Positions 16,913-19,415 of a DNA stretch of 19,415 nucleotides are shown here, one piece after another. This stretch comes from SHZI01 sp964391025. Lineage in GTDB: Bacteria; Pseudomonadota; Gammaproteobacteria; Steroidobacterales; GCA-2729495. Below the pieces are notes generated by a model. That model did not search any database, had not been told where the DNA came from, and saw nothing but the letters and a program-made list of their open reading frames with translations. The number at the start of each line of letters is the position of its first letter. The stretch's first letter is position 1. Made by a program: the position numbers and the translations under genes. Location of the stretch: NCBI GenBank assembly GCA_964391025.1, contig CAYMKJ010000051.1:1-19415 (forward strand), in the 5' to 3' direction.

Positions 16913-18304
16913 TCAGATAGCACCAAGGTACCACTCGTAATCGAGGCCGGGTACCTCCGCATGATAGGCCTCCGCCTCGAAAAGCCGGGCGGCACTGAAG
17001 ACGCGGCAGAACTCGGCCCCAAAGTAGTCCGGCCAGAGGGCACTCGCATCAAAGGCGGCCAGAGCGGTCTCCCACCGGGGCGAGGCTCCCGTCGGCAGGC
17101 TGACCCGCTCGCCCTCCCGGACCATGGCCGGCGGCTCGATCCGCCCCGTGATGCCCGCGTGGGCGGCGGCCAGTATGGCGGCCATCGCCAGGTACGGATT
17201 GCAGTCGGCGCCCGCCACGCGATGCTCAAGACGCACGTTGGCCTCGTCCGAGCACGGGATGCGCAGCGCCACCTGCCGGTGGTTCGGGCCCCAGTTCGGT
17301 GCGATCGGCACGAAGAAACCGGGGCGGAACCGGCGGTAGGAATTCGCGTTGGGCGCGAAGATCGCGAGCGACTCGGGCAAGGCCGACAGCATGCCGCCCA
17401 CGGCGTGCCGCAGCGTGTCGGGGTAGGCATCGGGGTTCGCCTCGGTTGGCGCAGGCGCGAAGACATTGCGCCCCGTCCGGTCCAGCAGGCTGAAGTGCAC
17501 GTGCATCCCGGAGCCGTCCAGATTCATGAAGGGCTTCGCCATGAAGGTGGCTGCCAGGCCTTCCAGCCGGGCGATGCCGCGCACCAGGCGGCGGAGCAGG
17601 ATCGCGTGATCACAGGCTGCCAGGGCGTCGTTCACGTGGTGCAGGTTCACCTCGAACTGGCCGGCACCGTACTCGGACACGATGGCGCCCGCGGGCACGT
17701 GTTGCTGCTCGGCTGCAGCTGAGACCTGCGCGAAAAAGCTGTCCAGGTCGTGCAGGTCCTCGAGACTGTAGGCCCGCGGCCCGGCCGGACGCCGCTCAGT
17801 GCCTGGCACGCGACCGGTCCGCAGTCGGGGCACCTCGCCGTCAATCTCGTCCAGCAGGTAGAACTCGTACTCGACGGCTACCACCGGCGTAAGGCCAAGC
17901 GCCGCGAACCGCGCCAGCACACCGGCGAGCACGTGCCGCGCGTCCGCAAAATAGGGCCTGCCATCGCGCTCGTACATCGAGATCAGGCACTGGCCGAGGG
18001 GCGTCCTGGACCAGGGCACCCGGGCGAGCGACCCTGCAACCGGCAGGCACACGTAATCGGGATCGCCGTCCTCGCTGCCGTGGGCCAGCCCGTCGATGAG
18101 GGAGCCCCGGCTGTCCATCAGGATGCCGGTGGCCGGAAACGAGATGCCTTCGCGGAAGAGCCCGGCGAGCTCACGCCGGCTGACACGCTTGCCGCGCAGG
18201 ATGGCGTTGAGATCGGGCAGCAGCAGTTCGACAGCGCGAACCTCGGGATTAACTGCCAGAAAATCCGCTGCCTCGGTTGGCACGTCTTTAGTTTTGGTGG
18301 CCAT
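16913..18304 (-). CDS. glutamine synthetase-family protein, gamma-glutamylputrescine synthetase-like
   Basis: This 463-residue ATP-dependent ligase of the GlnA-like family resembles PuuA/SpuI enzymes that glutamylate polyamines or other amines. The GS signature is present: VEYEFYL (metal-binding Glu145 and Glu147), EYGAGQFEVNLHH (Glu211, Glu218), SGMHVHFSL (His268, His270), and NSYRRFRPGFFVP followed by RQVALRIP in the ATP/glutamate region. The C-terminal adenylylation loop region of classical GlnA is absent, as usual for this group. ATG 18304 has GAGAGGG seven bases upstream. It precedes the lipid-oxidation genes on the same strand and is divergent from purU across 70 bp. Amine substrate specificity cannot be deduced; putrescine is the commonest for this subfamily, but ethanolamine or other amines are possible. 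Confidence 0.88.
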   Translation of the reverse strand: MATKTKDVPTEAADFLAVNPEVRAVELLLPDLNAILRGKRVSRRELAGLFREGISFPATGILMDSRGSLIDGLAHGSEDGDPDYVCLPVAGSLARVPWSRTPLGQCLISMYERDGRPYFADARHVLAGVLARFAALGLTPVVAVEYEFYLLDEIDGEVPRLRTGRVPGTERRPAGPRAYSLEDLHDLDSFFAQVSAAAEQQHVPAGAIVSEYGAGQFEVNLHHVNDALAACDHAILLRRLVRGIARLEGLAATFMAKPFMNLDGSGMHVHFSLLDRTGRNVFAPAPTEANPDAYPDTLRHAVGGMLSALPESLAIFAPNANSYRRFRPGFFVPIAPNWGPNHRQVALRIPCSDEANVRLEHRVAGADCNPYLAMAAILAAAHAGITGRIEPPAMVREGERVSLPTGASPRWETALAAFDASALWPDYFGAEFCRVFSAARLFEAEAYHAEVPGLDYEWYLGAI

Positions 18305-18321
18305 ACGTCCCTCTCCCGGCT

Positions 18322-18339
18322 GGGATTCTGACCAATCCC
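18322..18339. repeat. 6-bp inverted repeat in the divergent intergenic region
   Basis: GGGATT (18322-18327) and AATCCC (18334-18339) flank a 6-base spacer between the divergent puuA-like and purU starts. It could be an operator serving either gene; support is limited to the symmetry and position. Confidence 0.3.
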
Positions 18340-18374
18340 GGTGGCCGCGTCGATCCTGCTACCATTCGAGCCGC

Positions 18375-19235
18375 ATGTCCGACGCGCAATCCTTCATTTT
18401 GACCGTGGTCTGCCCCGACACCGTCGGGATCGTGGCTGCCGTGGCGGGCTACCTCAGCAACCAGCAGTATTTCATCGAGGAATCCACCCACTTCGGCGAT
18501 GCGGACACGGGCACGTTCTTCATGCGCACCCGGTTTATTCCCCGCCAGCAGGCGTATTCGCGGGCTGAATTTACGGCCGGCTTCGGCGAGATCGCCGCCC
18601 GTTTCAGCATGAACTGGCAGGTGCATGACACGCGCATCCTGCCCCGCGTGCTGGTCCTGGTCTCGAAGTATGACCACTGCCTCAACGACCTGCTCTACCG
18701 CTACCGGACAGGCGCGCTCAGGATGACGATCCCGGCGATCGTCTCCAATCACATGGATCTGTCCGGGCTGGCCGGCTGGCACAAGGTGCCCTACTTCCAC
18801 GTGCCGGTAACGCCGGAGAACAAGCTTGCGGCAGAGACGCGACTGCTGGAAATCGCAGAAGACTGCCGGGCAGATCTCATCGTGCTGGCCCGTTACATGC
18901 AGATCCTCTCCCCCGCACTCTGCGCGCAGTATCCCGGACGGATTATCAACATCCACCACTCCTTCCTGCCGGGCTTCAAGGGGGCCAAGCCCTACCATGA
19001 GGCGCACCGGCGAGGCGTGAAGCTGATCGGGGCGACCGCCCACTACGTCACGGCCGCACTGGATGAGGGCCCCATCATCGAGCAGGCGGTCGAGCGGGCG
19101 GACCACACCATGTCGCCCGACGATCTCGCGGCAATTGGCCGCGATGTCGAAGCACTGACACTGGCGCGGGCCGTCAAGCTCCAGCTGGAGCATCGGGTGT
19201 TCGTGAACGGCATGAAGACAGTGGTACTGCGCTGA
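18375..19235 (+). CDS. purU: formyltetrahydrofolate deformylase
   Basis: PurU hydrolyses 10-formyltetrahydrofolate to tetrahydrofolate and formate, balancing the one-carbon pool and supplying formate for purine synthesis. The 286-residue product has an N-terminal ACT domain (about 6-85, starting FILTVVCPDTVGIVAAVAG) and a C-terminal formyltransferase-like domain (about 90-280). The hydrolase triad is present: Asn192 and His194 in NIHHSFLPGFKGA and Asp230 in ALDEGPIIEQ. Length and domain order match PurU rather than PurN, which lacks the ACT domain. ATG 18375 begins the conserved region directly; the open frame extends further upstream only as antisense of the divergent gene. The ribosome site is weak. 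A lipoprotein gene follows after 39 bases and could be co-transcribed. Confidence 0.96.
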   Translation: MSDAQSFILTVVCPDTVGIVAAVAGYLSNQQYFIEESTHFGDADTGTFFMRTRFIPRQQAYSRAEFTAGFGEIAARFSMNWQVHDTRILPRVLVLVSKYDHCLNDLLYRYRTGALRMTIPAIVSNHMDLSGLAGWHKVPYFHVPVTPENKLAAETRLLEIAEDCRADLIVLARYMQILSPALCAQYPGRIINIHHSFLPGFKGAKPYHEAHRRGVKLIGATAHYVTAALDEGPIIEQAVERADHTMSPDDLAAIGRDVEALTLARAVKLQLEHRVFVNGMKTVVLR

Positions 19236-19274
19236 GTGGCGCTGCATCGACAAGAGCCCTGATGGAGAGAAAAA

Positions 19275-19415
19275 ATGAACAGTAACTGGATGAACAAGCC
19301 GCAGAGCCGGCGTGCAACCCTGCAGTCAGCCCTCGGCATTGGCGGCGTCGCCGCAGGTGCCATGTTGCTCGGCGCCTGCGCCTCTACTAACCGGCCGCAG
19401 CCGGCCGGCGCAAAG
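19275..19415 (+). CDS. N-terminus of an exported lipoprotein, truncated by the window edge
   Basis: Only the first 47 codons are present. ATG 19275 has a good GGAGAG ribosome site. The N-terminus has twin arginines (QSRRATLQ, residues 10-17), a hydrophobic segment GIGGVAAGAMLL and a lipobox LGAC at about residues 32-35. It is therefore probably a Tat-exported or Sec-exported lipoprotein. The mature part barely begins (ASTNRPQPAGAK), so the family cannot be named. It lies 39 bases after purU on the same strand. Confidence 0.75.
   Translation, partial: MNSNWMNKPQSRRATLQSALGIGGVAAGAMLLGACASTNRPQPAGAK

Overview
The window is GC-rich, gene-dense DNA from a proteobacterium, most likely a gammaproteobacterium (Xanthomonadales, Nevskiales or Steroidobacterales-like). 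This rests on the codon bias, on REP-type palindromes of the 'GTAGGAGCG' kind, on a GEMM-type riboswitch, and on protein families such as the 592-residue FadE-like dehydrogenase, TypA and PurU. The lineage is an inference; no rRNA or other taxonomic marker is present.

Left part (1-2998). A secreted fibronectin type III repeat protein runs off the left edge on the minus strand. Its 5' end carries a strong candidate cyclic di-GMP-I (GEMM-I) riboswitch at 1079-1164 that overlaps the start codon. A promoter with a perfect TTGACA box lies just upstream. About 570 bp of relatively AT-rich intergenic DNA with two dyads separates it from a PLP-dependent trans-sulfuration enzyme (1736-2902, minus).

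Middle part (2935-8271). A perfect 30-bp inverted repeat precedes a FadE-like acyl-CoA dehydrogenase (minus). Then come a REP pair, typA/bipA (minus), a divergent NlpC/P60 lipoprotein (plus), and a FitAB/VapBC-type toxin-antitoxin pair (plus) with a dyad operator candidate. The toxin gene ends in a composite hairpin in which the palindrome seen at 2935-2999 sits inside a REP-type palindrome.

Right part (8269-18304, all minus). This is a tightly packed lipid-degradation cluster, in transcription order: gamma-glutamylpolyamine synthetase-like gene, thiolase, FadB/FadJ-type bifunctional enzyme, IVD/LCAD-class acyl-CoA dehydrogenase, alpha-methylacyl-CoA racemase, alpha/beta hydrolase, AlkK-like acyl-CoA ligase and a MAPEG membrane protein. 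From the thiolase on, gaps are about 10 bp or less, or 1-bp TGATG overlaps. Together these genes supply activation, 2-methyl epimerisation and a full beta-oxidation spiral, which suggests methyl-branched acyl chains as substrates (inference).

Right end (18375-19415, plus). A divergent purU (formyltetrahydrofolate deformylase) is followed by the first 47 codons of an exported, probably Tat-type lipoprotein. No tRNA, rRNA, CRISPR array or intact insertion sequence was seen. The most interesting item is the riboswitch that contains the translation start of an adhesin-like gene.
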